This document shows positions 53,373 through 62,270 of a DNA stretch of 64,000 nucleotides, piece by piece (position 1 is the first letter of the stretch; every line of letters starts with the position of its first letter). The DNA is from JASHVB01 sp035523995 (GTDB lineage: Bacteria; Pseudomonadota; Alphaproteobacteria; Acetobacterales; Acetobacteraceae). The translations under genes and the position numbers were made by a program. The notes under the pieces were generated by a model. The model was not told the origin of the DNA. It saw nothing but the letters and a program-made list of their open reading frames with translations, and did not search any database. The DNA lies in contig DATKPQ010000093.1 of the NCBI GenBank assembly GCA_035523995.1, forward strand, positions 32,556-96,555, read 5' to 3'.

Positions 53373-55208
53373 ATGTCCGAGACGAAATCGACCAGCACCA
53401 AAGCCGCCGGCACGGATACCAACGGTGCCGAGGCGGGTGGATTCAAGCTGCCGGACCCTGCGGCGCTGGGCCGCTCCATGGCCGACATCGCTGAACGGTC
53501 GCAGCGTATCGTCAGCGAATGGCTGAGGCGCCAGGGCGAGGAGGAGACCGAGCTGGATCCGCTGAACATCGGCAGCGCGTTCCTGGAGATGACCGCGCGG
53601 CTGATGGCCAATCCGGCGCAAATGATGAAAGCCCAGCTTGGCTTCTGGCAGGATTACATGACGCTGTGGCAAAACACGGCTCGGCGCATGATGGGAATCG
53701 AGGCGGAGGCGGTGATCGATGCCCCATCTTCCGATCGCCGCTTCAAGGATGATGCCTGGAAAGAGAACGAGGTTTTTGATTTCATCAAGCAGTCGTATCT
53801 CTTGTCGGCGCGCTACGTGCAGGACGTGGTGCAGCACGTCGACGGGCTGGATAAGAAGACGGCGCAGAAGGTCGATTTTTATGCCCGTCAGTTCTGCGAC
53901 GCGATGAGCCCTTCCAATTTTCTGCTCACCAATCCAGAGGTGCTGCGCAAGACCGCTGAGACAGGCGGTGAGAATCTTTTGAAGGGTCTGAACAATCTGC
54001 TGAGCGACCTGGAGCAGGGGAAGGGCAAGCTGCGGATCAAGATGACCGACATGGACGCGTTCCGCGTCGGCGAGAATATCGGTGTGTCGCCTGGCAAGGT
54101 GGTGTATCAGAACGACCTGATGCAGTTGATCCAGTATTCGCCGGCCACCGAGACGGTGCTGAAGCGGCCGCTGCTGATCGCCCCGCCGTGGATCAACAAG
54201 TTCTATATTTTGGATTTGCGGCCCCGAAACAGCTTCGTGCGGTACGCCGTGTCGCAGGGGCATACGGTATTTGTTATTTCCTGGGTCAACCCTGACGAGA
54301 AGCTCGCCGAGAAGGGGTTCGAGGATTACATGCGGGAAGGATATCTCGCCGCGCTGGATGCGGTCGAGAAGGCGACCGGCGAGAAGGACGTGAACGCGAT
54401 CGGCTACTGCCTGGGCGGGACGCTGCTGGCCTCAACGTTGGCGTATATGGCGGCGAAGAAGGACGACCGGATCAAGTCGGCGACGTTCTTCGTGTCGCTG
54501 ACGGATTTCGAGGAAGCCGGCGAACTGGGCGTATTCATCGACGAAGAGCAATTGACCTCGCTCGAGGACAAGATGAACCGCCGCGGCTACCTGGAAGGCA
54601 GCGAGATGGCGACGACCTTCAACATGCTGCGGGCCAACGACCTGATCTGGTCGTTCGTGGTGAACAACTACCTGCTGGGCAACGATCCGTTCCCGTTCGA
54701 TCTGCTGTATTGGAATGCGGATTCCACCCGCATGCCCGCGCGGATGCACAGCTTCTACCTGCGCAAGATGTATCAAGAGAATCTGCTGTCGCAGCCGGGA
54801 GGGATCGAGTTGGGGGGCGTGCCGATCGACCTTGGCAAGATCAAGACCCCTGCTTATTTCCTGTCCACGCGTGAGGACCATATCGCGCCATGGAAATCGA
54901 CCTACAAGGGTACGCAGTTGCTGAGCGGGCCGAAGCGTTTCGTGCTGGCGGCGAGCGGGCATATTGCCGGCGTGGTGAACCCGCCTGAGGGCGGCAAGTA
55001 CAGCCACTGGATCAACGAGGCGCTGCCGCCGAACCCGGACGAATGGTTCAAGGGCGCGACGGAAATCGCGGGCTCCTGGTGGCCCGACTGGCAGCGTTGG
55101 GTGAGCGCACAGGCGCCGGAGCGCGTGCCGGCGCGGGTGCCGGGTGACGGCAAGCTGCAGCCGATCGAGGACGCGCCCGGCAGCTATGTGAAGGTGCGAT
55201 TGGTCTGA
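53373..55208 (+). CDS. phaC: Class I poly(3-hydroxyalkanoate) synthase
   Basis: 611 residues from ATG 53373. The PhaC N-terminal domain (ELDPLNIGSAFLEMTARLMANP) and alpha/beta-hydrolase core are full length. The lipase-like box GYCLGG holds the catalytic Cys; STREDHIAPWKS supplies the Asp and SGHIAGVVNPP the His. It polymerises hydroxyacyl-CoA into PHB granules. No phaA, phaB or phasin gene is adjacent. The stop is followed within 6 bases by a palindromic terminator-like repeat. Confidence 0.95.
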   Translation: MSETKSTSTKAAGTDTNGAEAGGFKLPDPAALGRSMADIAERSQRIVSEWLRRQGEEETELDPLNIGSAFLEMTARLMANPAQMMKAQLGFWQDYMTLWQNTARRMMGIEAEAVIDAPSSDRRFKDDAWKENEVFDFIKQSYLLSARYVQDVVQHVDGLDKKTAQKVDFYARQFCDAMSPSNFLLTNPEVLRKTAETGGENLLKGLNNLLSDLEQGKGKLRIKMTDMDAFRVGENIGVSPGKVVYQNDLMQLIQYSPATETVLKRPLLIAPPWINKFYILDLRPRNSFVRYAVSQGHTVFVISWVNPDEKLAEKGFEDYMREGYLAALDAVEKATGEKDVNAIGYCLGGTLLASTLAYMAAKKDDRIKSATFFVSLTDFEEAGELGVFIDEEQLTSLEDKMNRRGYLEGSEMATTFNMLRANDLIWSFVVNNYLLGNDPFPFDLLYWNADSTRMPARMHSFYLRKMYQENLLSQPGGIELGGVPIDLGKIKTPAYFLSTREDHIAPWKSTYKGTQLLSGPKRFVLAASGHIAGVVNPPEGGKYSHWINEALPPNPDEWFKGATEIAGSWWPDWQRWVSAQAPERVPARVPGDGKLQPIEDAPGSYVKVRLV

Positions 55209-55213
55209 AGGAA

Positions 55214-55240
55214 ACCTCTCCCGCCTGCGGCGGGAGAGGT
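55214..55240. terminator. CCTCTCCC/GGGAGAGG palindrome, copy 4, after phaC
   Basis: ACCTCTCCCG at 55214-55223 pairs with CGGGAGAGGT at 55231-55240 with a 7-base loop, directly after the phaC stop. No T-run follows, so termination efficiency is uncertain. Confidence 0.65.
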
Positions 55241-55304
55241 CAAGGCGACGAGGGTGAGGGGATCGGGTCAGTACACTGCCAGCTGCCTCCCATTCCGGGT
55301 GTCG

Positions 55305-56072
55305 ATGGAAGCCCCTCTCATGCCCTGGTCTGATCCCATCGCCTCCGACAAGCACTATTGGCACCGGTACAGCCGTTTCTACCGACAACACATCGCAACG
55401 CTGGGCCCGGTTGCTTCGATTCTTGAATTTGGCGTGTTCCAGGGCGCTTCAATCGCCTGGCTGCAGAACCTGTTTCCGGGCGCGGAGATTTTCGGTGTAG
55501 ACATCCTGCCGCCGCAACCCGAATGGCCAATCGGGCCCGGCATCCGCTACATCACCGCCGATCAAGGCGATCGTCCCGCCATTGCCCGCATGGTAAATTC
55601 CCTCAATCGCCGCTTCGATCTGGTCATTGAAGACGGCAGCCACATCCCGCAGCACCAGGCAAACTGCTTGGCCGAGACATTTCCGCTCCTGAGACCGGGC
55701 GGCATGTATATCCTTGAAGACCTGCACACATCGCACCCGCAGCATCCGTACTATCAGGCCCATTGTGCGGGTGGCACACCGACCAGCCTGCATGTGCTGC
55801 TGCTGCTGGAGCATGCACTTGCCGCAAACAGTACAATCGAGCCGCGCGATCTTGAAGCCTTGTCGCACCCGGACCTGTTCAGCCCTACCGATCTGCGGCA
55901 GCTTGCAACTGCGATCGCGTCCCTGGACATCTACCACCGGGCGACTCTGCCGCTGCGATGCTACGCCTGTGGCAGCGAAGACTTCGATCCGATCGCACTG
56001 GTTTGCCGCTGCGGCGTGAACCTCGATATCGTCGGCGCTGATTCCATGAGCGCGGTTTTGCGCGCGCGCTAG
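55305..56072 (+). CDS. Class I SAM-dependent methyltransferase
   Basis: 255 residues from ATG 55305; ATG 55320 (MPWSDPIAS) is equally possible. The Rossmann core reads ASILEFGVFQGASIAWLQNLFPGAEIFGVDILPP, then FDLVIEDGSHIPQHQANCLAETFPLLRPGGMYILEDL, a pattern seen in cephalosporin-hydroxylase-like and FkbM-adjacent O-methyltransferases. The C-terminus carries a zinc-ribbon-like pair CYACGS...CRCGVN that is not usual for the family. Confidence 0.75.
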   Translation: MEAPLMPWSDPIASDKHYWHRYSRFYRQHIATLGPVASILEFGVFQGASIAWLQNLFPGAEIFGVDILPPQPEWPIGPGIRYITADQGDRPAIARMVNSLNRRFDLVIEDGSHIPQHQANCLAETFPLLRPGGMYILEDLHTSHPQHPYYQAHCAGGTPTSLHVLLLLEHALAANSTIEPRDLEALSHPDLFSPTDLRQLATAIASLDIYHRATLPLRCYACGSEDFDPIALVCRCGVNLDIVGADSMSAVLRAR

Positions 56073-56147
56073 TTCTTTCTCGGAGTGAACCGCATGTCCT
56101 GCGCGCATCATGTCGTCGCGGGCCAGGTAATTGCGCGGGCGCGTGCC

Positions 56148-56260
56148 ATGTCATTGCGAGGCGTGGAGCGACGAAGCGACATCGTGCGGGCATGTCGCCA
56201 AACCGCCCGTGTGCCGCATGGCCGGGATTGCTTCGTCGCTCCGCTCCTCGCGATGACAGG
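56148..56260. repeat. Dispersed palindromic intergenic repeat, copy 3
   Basis: TCATTGCGAGGCGTGGAGCG and ACGAAGCGAC at 56150-56180 are mirrored by GATTGCTTCGTCGCTCC and GCTCCTCGCGATGA at 56226-56258. Together they form a long imperfect inverted repeat of about 110 bases between a methyltransferase gene and the convergent GMC oxidoreductase. It is the best-preserved copy of the family. Confidence 0.75.
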
Positions 56261-56275
56261 AGGCAACGACAGGAA

Positions 56276-57880
56276 TCAATCGAACAATGTCGCCAGCCGC
56301 CGCTTGATGCTGTCGGCAACGTAGAGGGCCAACGCCTGAATCGTCGATGTCGGGTTCACGCCGCCTGACGTCACCCAGATACTGCCGTCAACGATGAACA
56401 AATTCTTCACGTCGTGGCAGCGGCCCCAGGCATTGACGACCGACCGTTCCGGGTCATCCCCCATCCGTGCCGTACCGAGCAAATGCCCCGGGCTGTTAAG
56501 TACCGTCCGCGACGTATAGATGTTGCTCGCGCTCGCGGCTTGCAAAATGTCCGTCGCCCGCGCGATGCCATGTTCCATCATCCGCCTGCTGTTCTCGCTG
56601 ATCTTGTATTCGATCTTCGCGCCCGGAATCCCGTGGCTGTCCTTCAGCACCGGATCGAGCACCACCCGGTTATGCTCCTCCGGCAGGTCCTCGCACGCGA
56701 CCCCGATCAGCAACCGATGATCGAGCAACCTCCGATATATGCGGTGATGATCCTTACCCCATGGCAGCCGCCCCTGCGCGGCACTGACGATCGCCTCGTT
56801 TGCCGGCCCGGTACCGCGTGCAAACTGCAGCGTATAGCCGCGGACGAAATCGCGCGATTGGTCGGTTTCGTAGAACTGCTTGCTCCACATCACCGTCATT
56901 GGCGCACGGCCGCCGTCCACCGTCTCCTCGACGTACCCGAGCACCTGTGGCCACGGATGCAGCATCAGGTTCCGCCCGACCAGCCCGCTGGAATTTGCCA
57001 GCCCATTGGGAAACCGCGCGGAGGCGGAATTGAGCAGCAGGCGCGGCGTGCCGATGCCGTTGCACGCCAGGATCACGACTTCCGCGGGCTGAAATTGCTC
57101 CTTTCCCTCGGCATCGTAGTAGATCGCGCCGGCCGCCATGCCATGTTCGTTAGTGGTGATCTGCCGCACCCGGCAACGTGTGCGCAGCTCCACGCCGGCG
57201 CGCAGGGCCAGCGGCCAATACGTAATATCGGTGCTGGCCTTCGCGCCTTGCGCGCAGCCGGGTGTGCAGTGGCCCAGATTGATGCAGGGCGCGCGGCCTT
57301 CATATTCCACCGTGGCGACCGTGGTGTCCGACGGCCACCAATGCCAGCCCAATCCGTTCATCGCTCGCGCGTAGCAGGTGCCGGTCCTGCCGAGCGGCAC
57401 CGGCGGCATCGGCGGATTGCGCGGTGGCACGCCGGGATCGCCGGCCAGACCGGAAACGCCCATCATGCGGTCGTTCTCGGCGAAGAATGGCTCCAGATCC
57501 CAGTAGCTGATCGGCCAGTCGTCCGCGACGCCATCCAGCGATCGCACCCGGAAATCCGATGGATGCATGCGTGGGAAATGCGCCGTGTAGAATACCGTGC
57601 CGCCGCCAACGCCGTTGAAGTTCGCAACCTTCATCGGCGACTCGGTGTCGTTCACCGGATAATCGGTCTCCCGCCCCCGCCGGTTGGGGCTGATGTCGAA
57701 ATCGGCGTAGCGCCGCGCCTCCCAATCGCGTCCAGTCGAGGGAAGATCGGTGTGCTTCATCCAGTCGCCTTGTTCCAGGCAGAGGATGCGCATCTTCGTC
57801 TCGGCCAGGCTCCACGCCACCGCCGCCCCGGACGCGCCGGAGCCGATGATCAGCACATCGACAGTCTCGTTCTTCGCCAT
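56276..57880 (-). CDS. GMC family FAD-dependent oxidoreductase
   Basis: 534 residues from ATG 57880. FAD motif DVLIIGSGASGAAVAWSLAE, FNGVGGGTVFYTAHFPR, a Cys-rich PCINLGHCTPGCAQGAKAS insert typical of the gluconate 2-dehydrogenase large-subunit branch, VVILACNGIGTPRLLLNS, and C-terminal NSPGHLLGTARMGDDP and GGVNPTSTIQALAL. It should oxidise sugars, polyols or alcohols and pass electrons to a small subunit or cytochrome. The small subunit gene lies one base upstream. Confidence 0.88.
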   Translation of the reverse strand: MAKNETVDVLIIGSGASGAAVAWSLAETKMRILCLEQGDWMKHTDLPSTGRDWEARRYADFDISPNRRGRETDYPVNDTESPMKVANFNGVGGGTVFYTAHFPRMHPSDFRVRSLDGVADDWPISYWDLEPFFAENDRMMGVSGLAGDPGVPPRNPPMPPVPLGRTGTCYARAMNGLGWHWWPSDTTVATVEYEGRAPCINLGHCTPGCAQGAKASTDITYWPLALRAGVELRTRCRVRQITTNEHGMAAGAIYYDAEGKEQFQPAEVVILACNGIGTPRLLLNSASARFPNGLANSSGLVGRNLMLHPWPQVLGYVEETVDGGRAPMTVMWSKQFYETDQSRDFVRGYTLQFARGTGPANEAIVSAAQGRLPWGKDHHRIYRRLLDHRLLIGVACEDLPEEHNRVVLDPVLKDSHGIPGAKIEYKISENSRRMMEHGIARATDILQAASASNIYTSRTVLNSPGHLLGTARMGDDPERSVVNAWGRCHDVKNLFIVDGSIWVTSGGVNPTSTIQALALYVADSIKRRLATLFD

Positions 57881-57881
57881 G

Positions 57882-58388
57882 TCAGCCTGCCCGGTCGTCG
57901 CGCCAGAGTTGCGGCCGCCCGCGCACGGCCTCGAGCAATGACCAGTCGCCTTGCTCCACGCTGTATCCTTTCGGGAAGGGCGCGCGGGGCTCGTGCCCGA
58001 GTGAACGCAGCACACGGTCGTCGCGATAATAGCATTGCAGGACCGCACGGCTGAGCGCCACCGCCGGAGCATCGCTACGCGTGCAGGCCTGCATGACCAG
58101 CGCCTCCGCGCGCTGTTCATCGACCGTCGTGAAATCGCCGCCGGCGCTTGCCGCAATCTGCGCCAGCGCCGCGCGCACGTCATCCAGATCGCGGCCGAGC
58201 GAACGCAGGATATCTGCGAAGATGGCGGGATCGTCAGCGCCGGGAACCCCGAATTCCTCGCTGGCCGGGATCATGATGCCGGCGATACGGTACAGATCGC
58301 GGCGCTCTGAAGGCGAGAGAACCGCGTCAGCGTCTTGTTGCATGCATTCCCCAGTCAGCCAGGACGGCAGATCCACCGTCTGTGCCAC
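57882..58388 (-). CDS. Gluconate 2-dehydrogenase subunit 3 family protein
   Basis: 168 residues. Family sequence LSPSERRDLYRIAGIMIPASEEFGVPGADDPAIFADILRSL and LQCYYRDDRVLRSLGHEPRAPFPKGYSVEQGDWSLLE. It usually begins with a Tat-type signal; here the N-terminus (MAQTVDLPSWLTGEC) shows none, which is odd and suggests either a cytoplasmic complex or export together with its partner. The stop is one base before the GMC start. No cytochrome c subunit follows. Confidence 0.85.
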   Translation of the reverse strand: MAQTVDLPSWLTGECMQQDADAVLSPSERRDLYRIAGIMIPASEEFGVPGADDPAIFADILRSLGRDLDDVRAALAQIAASAGGDFTTVDEQRAEALVMQACTRSDAPAVALSRAVLQCYYRDDRVLRSLGHEPRAPFPKGYSVEQGDWSLLEAVRGRPQLWRDDRAG

Positions 58389-58415
58389 GAGGCTGGGCCC
58401 TTTGCTGGTGTGCCG

Positions 58416-58736
58416 TCAATCGGCCTCGGCATCTTTTTGTGCTGCCTGCGCGATTTCCAGCGCCAGCGTTTCCAGTATCCCCTTCTGCGGCAGCCGCCCA
58501 TTGGGGTACTGCTGCTTTTCCTCCCGCAATGTCAGGTCGCGCAGCACCATCCATAGGCCTTTGGCGGTTTCCGCGTGACCGCACATGCATGCGCGGCGAA
58601 TCAGGTTGACAAGATCGTCCGACATGCGTCGGCGCATTGCATTGTTGAGGCGCGCCCGTAGAACCGCATCATCCACCGGCGCGGCGGCGGGTTGCAGTGT
58701 GGGGAGCTTTCCCCGCAGGCGCGCGAATTGCCGCAT
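58416..58736 (-). CDS. Small uncharacterised protein
   Basis: 106 residues. Charged and helical, with RARLNNAMRRRMSDDLVNLIRRACMCGHAETAKGLWMVLRDLTLREEK. A Cys-x-Cys-x-His group (CMCGH) could bind metal. No family recognised and no clear ribosome site. It lies 27 bases upstream of the GMC operon on the same strand, so it may be its first gene. Confidence 0.5.
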   Translation of the reverse strand: MRQFARLRGKLPTLQPAAAPVDDAVLRARLNNAMRRRMSDDLVNLIRRACMCGHAETAKGLWMVLRDLTLREEKQQYPNGRLPQKGILETLALEIAQAAQKDAEAD

Positions 58737-58877
58737 GCTTCGTCCAGTACCGGTTCAGGAGTTTGTTACTTTTGCGCGAAAAACGGTTTCAAGACGGTTT
58801 CAACCCGCCGCTGCCCCCGCTTGCCGTGACATATCCCTCCCGGCAAACTCCGCGCCCGCAACAAGGGAATGCGTCGC

Positions 58878-59795
58878 ATGCGAGGGCTGTTCTTGGACGC
58901 GGTCGATGACCTGGCGGATGTGTTCGCGCGCGTCGTGCGCCCCGATGATCCGCCTGTCACCGTGAATCAGCAGGAAGAGGTGCGGCCCGCTGAACTGCCG
59001 GGCATGCTGGCAGGCTACGATTTCGCCCTGGACGACCATTCGCAGATGCCGACCGATGCAATCCGGCGCTGTAGCGGCCTGAAGCACATCATCTTCCTGG
59101 GCACCGGCGCGCGTAGCTACATGCACCCGGAGGAGTTGGCCGAACTCGGCGTCACCGTACACATCATCAAGGGCTACGGCGATACCGCGGTGGCAGAGCA
59201 TGCCATCGCCCTGATGTGGGCCGCGGCACGCGGCATTGCGCGAATGGACCGAGAGATCCGTCGCGGCAATTGGTTGCGCTCCGACGGGCCGCAGCTCACC
59301 GGTAAGACCATCGGCTTGCTCGGCTTCGGCGGCATCGCGGCGGAGGTGGCGCGTATCGCGCATGGGTCGGGGATGCGGGTGCTGGCGTGGAACCGCTCGG
59401 CGAAGGCCGCGCCTCACGTGACGTTTGTGGACATGGATACGCTGCTGGCCGAAAGCCATGTGCTATCCGTGCACCTGCTGCTGAACGACGAAACGCGCGG
59501 ATTGCTGAGCGCGGAGCGGATTGTGCGCATGCGCCCTGGGGCGATCCTGGTGAACACGGCGAGGGGTGCGATCGTGGACGAGGCGGCGATGATCGCGGCC
59601 TTGCAGGACGGAAGGCTGCGCCATGCGGCAATGGATGTGTTCGCAACCGAGCCGCTGCCGGGGGACCATCCGTTGACGCGGATGGACAACGTCACGCTAT
59701 CGGCACATTCCGCGTTCCGGACGCCCGAAGCGAGCGAGAACCTGATCCGGCGCGCGCTGGACATTGCGCGGGATCTGGAGGGACTGGGAGCCTGA
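58878..59795 (+). CDS. D-isomer-specific 2-hydroxyacid dehydrogenase
   Basis: 305 residues from ATG 58878; ATG 58869 is possible. NAD domain LTGKTIGLLGFGGIAAEVARIA, where the usual GxGxxG reads GFGGIA. Catalytic Arg lies in VNTARGAIVDEAAM, Glu in MDVFATEPLPGDHPL and His in VTLSAHSAFRTPEASENL. It oxidises or reduces D-2-hydroxy acids; the substrate is unknown. The first 100 residues are the lid domain and are poorly conserved. Confidence 0.88.
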   Translation: MRGLFLDAVDDLADVFARVVRPDDPPVTVNQQEEVRPAELPGMLAGYDFALDDHSQMPTDAIRRCSGLKHIIFLGTGARSYMHPEELAELGVTVHIIKGYGDTAVAEHAIALMWAAARGIARMDREIRRGNWLRSDGPQLTGKTIGLLGFGGIAAEVARIAHGSGMRVLAWNRSAKAAPHVTFVDMDTLLAESHVLSVHLLLNDETRGLLSAERIVRMRPGAILVNTARGAIVDEAAMIAALQDGRLRHAAMDVFATEPLPGDHPLTRMDNVTLSAHSAFRTPEASENLIRRALDIARDLEGLGA

Positions 59796-59998
59796 GCAAT
59801 TGTAGCGGCGTGGCACCGCTGTTGGCTGGCGCGTTCGACATGGCCGGGCGCGCAGCGGTGTTAGCTTGCCGGGGGAACCGCAGATGAACGCGAATAGATG
59901 CAGATGGTCCTGAGTCCAGCTTGACCGTCACGGCACAAAGTCCGGCACGCACGGCGAGCCTCGTGAGCGCGGTCATCGCGGGCTTGCTACCAAGGCGG

Positions 59999-60409
59999 TC
60001 AGGCAGGCGCGGCGGTGGCGTCTTGCGCCAGCGCGTGAAGCAGTGTGCTCATGGCGGCGACGGTCGCGTCGGACGCCGCGCCGCCGATGCCGTGCCGCTG
60101 AACCAGCCAGGCAGGATCGTCGCTGCCGAGCCAGGTCGTGCCTGCCTCGTCCTGCCAGACCAACGCCCGCAAGGGCAGATCGATGCCGATCGTCTGCGCT
60201 GCCTGCATCAGCGGCGTGCCGCCCTTTGCATTGCCGAAGATCAGCAGTTCCGTTGGCCGCAGCGGCAGTCCGACGGCGGCCGCGCCGGCCGCATGGTCCA
60301 CGCGGGCGAACATGGTGAGCCCGCGCGCCTGGATTGCGGCGGCCAGGCGGTCGGCAGTCTGTTTCGGATCGTGGCTGCTGCGATGGGTCGCCAGGCCGGG
60401 GATGGTCAT
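59999..60409 (-). CDS. DUF302 domain protein
   Basis: 136 residues from ATG 60409, preceded by AGGAGG. DUF302 signatures: HRSSHDPKQTADRLAAAIQARGLTMFARVDHAAGAAAVG, LLIFGNAKGGTPLMQAAQTIGIDLPLRALVWQDEAGTTWLG. Function unknown; structural work on homologues shows a small alpha/beta fold. It stands alone upstream of tRNA-Leu on the opposite strand. Confidence 0.88.
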   Translation of the reverse strand: MTIPGLATHRSSHDPKQTADRLAAAIQARGLTMFARVDHAAGAAAVGLPLRPTELLIFGNAKGGTPLMQAAQTIGIDLPLRALVWQDEAGTTWLGSDDPAWLVQRHGIGGAASDATVAAMSTLLHALAQDATAAPA

Positions 60410-60553
60410 GAGACTGCCTCCTGATCGGTTGGTTGGTCGTGGCTCGGTCGCCAGCGGAAATATGGGCTCGCAGGCGAAGCATGGGACTCCGGCGCCGCGC
60501 CACAAAGAGCAGCGATGTTGTGGGGAGGCCAGGCTGCTATAAGAGGCGCCCGT

Positions 60554-60637
60554 GCCCGCCTGGCGGAATGGTAGACGCAGCGGACTTAAAATCCGAAGCC
60601 GAAAGGCGTGCCGGTTCGAATCCGGCGGCGGGCACCA
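60554..60637 (+). tRNA. tRNA-Leu(TAA)
   Basis: Acceptor GCCCGCC pairs with GGCGGGC before A-CCA. The anticodon loop is CTTAAAA (anticodon TAA). A class II variable arm GCCGAAAGGC is present, and the T-arm contains GGTTCGAATCC. The CCA is encoded at 60635-60637. Confidence 0.95.
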
Positions 60638-60858
60638 AGGGAAATCAACAGCCTGGTCCAACGGCAGCCGAGCGCGGTGATTTCTTCAACGCTGCGAAAA
60701 TATCTTCAAAATCAGGCCGAACGGTTCCGGTACAAGCAGTCGACCCGACCGACCGATCCGGTCATTGTGACTCGCCACCCATCTTCCCCGAAACATCGCC
60801 CAGCCGATCCTCAGCGCCAGCCTCGCCACCACGATCACCCTGACGATCGAATGGCTAG

Positions 60859-61026
60859 CGTCTGGGCAGACCGCCGTTTTCGCCATTGAAGATCGACCGT
60901 GTGCGTCGTGCGCTCGATGAAGGCCGTGGTGTTCGTGAAACGGCACGAATGCTGGAGATGCCGGCCGCCCAGATGTCCGAGATCAAGCGAAAAGCAGTTT
61001 GGACGAGAATAACCTCCAACCGCGGC
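60859..61026 (+). pseudogene. Serine recombinase/resolvase, C-terminal HTH fragment
   Basis: Reading from 60859, just after a TAG, gives RLGRPPFSPLKIDRVRRAL then DEGRGVRETARMLEMPAAQMSEIKRKA. The GRP linker and the resolvase-type HTH of small serine recombinases are clear. No catalytic Ser domain is upstream in any frame. The fragment starts about 220 bases after tRNA-Leu and is probably the remains of an integrated element. Confidence 0.7.
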
Positions 61027-61156
61027 GTCACACTGGTGGCAGGCTTCGCGGTGAAGGTACCGGCCAAGGTCGCGGAAGCCATCTGCGGGCTGGCGCTGGC
61101 ATCCTCAAGATCACGCAGTATCCTGCCGGCCGGTAGGCACGGACGACAAGCCATCC

Positions 61157-61687
61157 ATGACACTCGCACCAATTCGCGGCGCACCGGCCGGTGCAGGTAT
61201 TCCTGACTTCCCCGCCGAGGAACCGAAAACAGAACCAATGCCGGCGGCCGCGATGCCGGTCCCTGATGATCCATGCCAATTGCCGCCGGCACGACAATCG
61301 TACGCACCGATCGACATTTCGGGTGGCGACATCACCATGACGTTCAGAGTCATTCCTGAGCAACCGGCGATCGCGCGGGCAAGCATGACAATCCACGTGG
61401 ATGCTCAATCAGCGGACCAATCAACCTCGCACCCAATCGGCTCTCTGCAAATGTCGGCCGACGCTGCGAGGACGTTCCTCGCCGGTCTGCGGGATAGACG
61501 ATCTCCAATCGTGGCAACCGGCGACGAGGATGGCACAGTCGAGGTCATGTACGAGATCACAGATCGTGGGGCCATGCTCTCAGTCCGCAAGACCGGCGGG
61601 CAAGATGTCTTACGCCGTTTCCTGGTCGATGTAGAATCCGATGTTGAGACGTTGGCGAATAACCTGCTCGCCGATCTCGGTGCTTAA
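61157..61687 (+). CDS. Uncharacterised protein
   Basis: 176 residues. The N-terminal 45 residues are proline-rich and disordered. The rest has alternating strand character (DISGGDITMTFRVIPEQPAIARASMTIHV, then SADAARTFLAGLRDRRSPIVATGDEDGTVEVMYEI). No signal peptide or family recognised. It may belong to the accessory block after tRNA-Leu. Confidence 0.5.
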   Translation: MTLAPIRGAPAGAGIPDFPAEEPKTEPMPAAAMPVPDDPCQLPPARQSYAPIDISGGDITMTFRVIPEQPAIARASMTIHVDAQSADQSTSHPIGSLQMSADAARTFLAGLRDRRSPIVATGDEDGTVEVMYEITDRGAMLSVRKTGGQDVLRRFLVDVESDVETLANNLLADLGA

Positions 61688-61731
61688 CGGATGCCTTTGT
61701 TGCGGCAATCAACAGCAGGCACATCCCCCGC

Positions 61732-62139
61732 TTACCTCGTCCGCCGTCTCCGGCGGCTCTGCCGCCGTGGATTCACCCTTTGGCGATCGGGCCGCTGGTC
61801 CTGCCAGAAGTCACAAATGCCGACCGCACAGGTTTTGATCACATTGGGCTTGGCAGCGCAGAATTCACGCTCGTGCGGCGAATTCCGATGCTCGAAGAAG
61901 CCGTCTTCGTCGCCCAGGATAATCAGCGGCTGGAGCAGGATGTTGGCTCGGCGGTGCTTGACCAGTGGCTCCCATGACTTCCATCGGAGCTTGACAGCAT
62001 CAAGGAACCCCGCAGCCCAATCCATGACGATCAGCGTTCCGTCTGGTCCCTCATAGAAGATCGGCTCAAGGCTATCGGGATCGTTCTTCATGGTGGTGGC
62101 GATCTCGTTGTAGCGCCCCATGATCGTTCCGAGGATCAC
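61732..62139 (-). pseudogene. UPF0149/YecA-family protein, N-terminally truncated
   Basis: ILGTIMGRYNEIATTMKNDPDS, MDWAAGFLDAVKLRWKSWEPLV and ILGDEDGFF are the hallmarks of UPF0149 proteins, and NVIKTCAVGICDFWQDQR matches the C-terminal helix. The family's N-terminal helical segment (about 60-70 residues before the MRRYNEI-like motif) is missing: upstream the frame reads a proline-rich stretch and then a stop at about 62224. The C-terminal zinc-binding SEC-C motif is also absent. Confidence 0.7.
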
Positions 62140-62226
62140 CTGCCCCTGCTGCTCCCGTGCGCCCGGGGAGAGATCAATTGCAGGCGATGGCCCCGGCGTT
62201 GGCTCGTGGTGTTGCTTGACTCACCC

Positions 62227-62268
62227 ATAACCCAATGGTTATCCGTTGACCGATAACCGACGGGTTAT
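62227..62268 (+). promoter_or_regulatory. Tandem operator palindromes for the ArsR-type regulator
   Basis: ATAACC-N4-GGTTAT occurs twice, at 62227-62242 and 62253-62268, centre to centre 26 bases apart. The second copy ends two bases before the start codon. A TTGACT (62216-62221) lies 17 bases before TTATCC and could be the -35 element. Bound repressor would block initiation, so autoregulation is expected. Confidence 0.75.
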
Positions 62269-62270
62269 GG

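Noticed and set aside
56414..58054. A 546-residue plus-strand frame
   Set aside because: It is antisense to the GMC oxidoreductase and its small subunit, both of which have strong family motifs.
60855..61307. A 150-residue minus-strand frame after tRNA-Leu
   Set aside because: It overlaps the recombinase remnant and the start of the next gene, and its composition (Arg/Pro/Ser-rich) and lack of a ribosome site suggest a shadow.
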